Shown in pieces: positions 63,101-64,000 of a DNA stretch of 64,000 nucleotides. The DNA is taken from contig NZ_QKNW01000001.1 of the NCBI RefSeq assembly GCF_009663395.1, forward strand, positions 1,550,001 through 1,614,000. Reading direction: 5' to 3'. The stretch is from Halosegnis longus (lineage in GTDB: Archaea; Halobacteriota; Halobacteria; Halobacteriales; Haloarculaceae). Under the pieces are notes generated by a model. That model saw only the letters and a program-made list of their open reading frames with translations, was not told where the DNA came from and did not search any database. How positions within the stretch are numbered: the stretch's first letter is position 1; each line of letters opens with the position of its first letter. Position numbers and translations under genes: made by a program.

Positions 63101-64000
63101 TGACGGACAACACACCGGTCGTGGTGAGTGCGAAACGAACCGCCCAAGGGAAAGAAGACGGCGCGCTCGCTGACATCCGGAGCGAGGACCTCTCGATTCC
63201 GCTCGTGAACACCATGCTCTCGGAGTCGGGCGTCAACCCCGACGACGTGGACGACGTGATGTGGGGCTGTGCCCAACAGCGCGACGAGCAGTCGAGCAAC
63301 ATCGCCCGCCAGATTGCCATCTTCTCGGAGCTCGGCGAGTCGGTCCCCGGCACGACCATCGACCGCCAGTGTGCCTCCTCGGCACAGGCCATCATCAGCG
63401 CCTCCGACGCCATCGCGGCTGGCCGCCGTGACGTAATGTTCGCCGGCGGCGTCGAGTCGATGTCGCGCGTCAAGATGGGCGGCGGCAGCGGCACGATGTA
63501 TCCCGAACTCGACGAGCGCTACGGGATGGAGAATCTCTCGATGGGGATGACCGCCGAGAAGGTCGCTGAGGAGTACGGCGTCTCCCGCCAAGAGCAGGAC
63601 GAGTACGGCCTCCGCAGTCAGGAACGCGCCCGCAAGGCCACCGAGGAGGGCCGCTTCGACGACGAAATCGTCCCGCTCGAAACCGAGGATGGGACCTTCG
63701 ACACGGACGAGAGCATCCGTAACACCGACATGGAGACGCTCGGCAAACTGCCGACCGTGTTCAAAGAGGACGGCACCGTCACGCCGGGCAACGCCTCCGG
63801 CATCGCCGACGGCGCGGCCGGCGTCCTGCTCACGAGTCGCGACTACGCCGACGAACACGACCTCGACGTGCTGGCCGAGGTCGGCACGAACTTCGTCGCC
63901 GGCGTCGACCCCACCGAGATGGGCGTCGGCCCGATTCCGGCGACTGAGGGGCTGCTCGAACGCTCCGGCCGCGACATCGACGAGTACGGCCTCGTCGAAA
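63101..64000 (+). CDS. Thiolase (acetyl-CoA C-acetyltransferase), partial
   Basis: The frame is open to the window end, giving 300 residues of an expected ~385. It has DRQCASSAQ with the nucleophilic Cys at about residue 91, MFAGGVESMSRV, MGMTAEKVAEEYGVSRQEQD, and TVTPGNASGIADGAAG. The C-terminal His and Cys motifs lie outside. The enzyme condenses or cleaves acyl-CoA (beta-oxidation, or acetoacetyl-CoA for isoprenoid synthesis). An in-frame ATG at 63074 preceded by aggagg gives nine more residues; the family start argues for 63101. Confidence 0.92.

Noticed and set aside
1-64000. CRISPR array or cas genes
   Set aside because: No regularly spaced direct repeats and no Cas motifs were seen. 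The only tandem repeat is the coding 54-bp unit.

Overview
The window is haloarchaeal chromosome (class Halobacteria). The core genes are GC-rich and code for acidic proteins. Several genes are diagnostic of this group: secF placed before secD, Pus10, a PGF-CTERM S-layer glycoprotein, Orc1/Cdc6, TBP, UPF0058 and many PT-rich secreted proteins. The species cannot be fixed from the sequence alone.

Region 1 (1-20 kb) is ordinary GC-rich core. It holds a MOSC protein, the SecF/SecD export subunits, RNase HII, Pus10, a UppP-type lipid-pyrophosphate phosphatase, then a sugar-nucleotide block: a GlmU-like nucleotidylyltransferase overlapping glmS, followed by three extended-SDR sugar epimerases, the first of which resembles UDP-sulfoquinovose synthase. 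Small membrane or secreted proteins and an aldo/keto reductase follow. Region 2 (18-24 kb) has two surface-protein genes, a PT-linker protein and the S-layer glycoprotein, with a duplicated-HTH protein between them.

Region 3 (24-31.5 kb) looks like a mobile or viral module. An Orc1/Cdc6 initiator precedes a tightly coupled run of small genes ending in a terminase large subunit; then come a phiH1-repressor-type winged helix and a divergent operon of zinc-cluster and coiled-coil/HTH proteins. No portal, capsid, protease, tail or integrase gene is visible.

Region 4 (31.5-52.5 kb) is an AT-richer island. It carries an epimerase, an ABC flippase-like exporter, an FkbM methyltransferase, a GT8-like transferase, a Wzy-like polymerase, and then a block in which three paralogous alkaline-phosphatase/sulfatase-fold proteins lie among glycosyltransferases. 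The spaces are filled with decayed insertion sequences (IS1595, IS66, IS5 and a DDE type), a broken AAA ATPase gene, and two copies of a ~200-bp hairpin-bearing sequence, one at about 41.2 kb and one at 52.2 kb.

Region 5 (52.5-64 kb) returns to high GC: a polyprenyl glycosylphosphotransferase, a glucose-1-phosphate nucleotidylyltransferase and an STT3-like membrane protein complete the glycan pathway. Then come a lipoprotein, a TBP with a promoter suited to leaderless transcription, a VanZ-like protein, two AbrB-type antitoxins with one truncated PIN toxin, an ABC exporter pair, tRNA-Pro(CGG) and a thiolase running off the right edge.

Read together, the glycan genes suggest a complete surface glycosylation route: sugar nucleotide supply (6.6-15 kb), lipid carrier loading (52.5 kb), extension (37-49 kb), flipping (34 kb), polymerisation (39 kb) and perhaps transfer (54.9 kb), with UppP for carrier recycling and the S-layer glycoprotein as a plausible acceptor. 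This linkage is inference from gene content.
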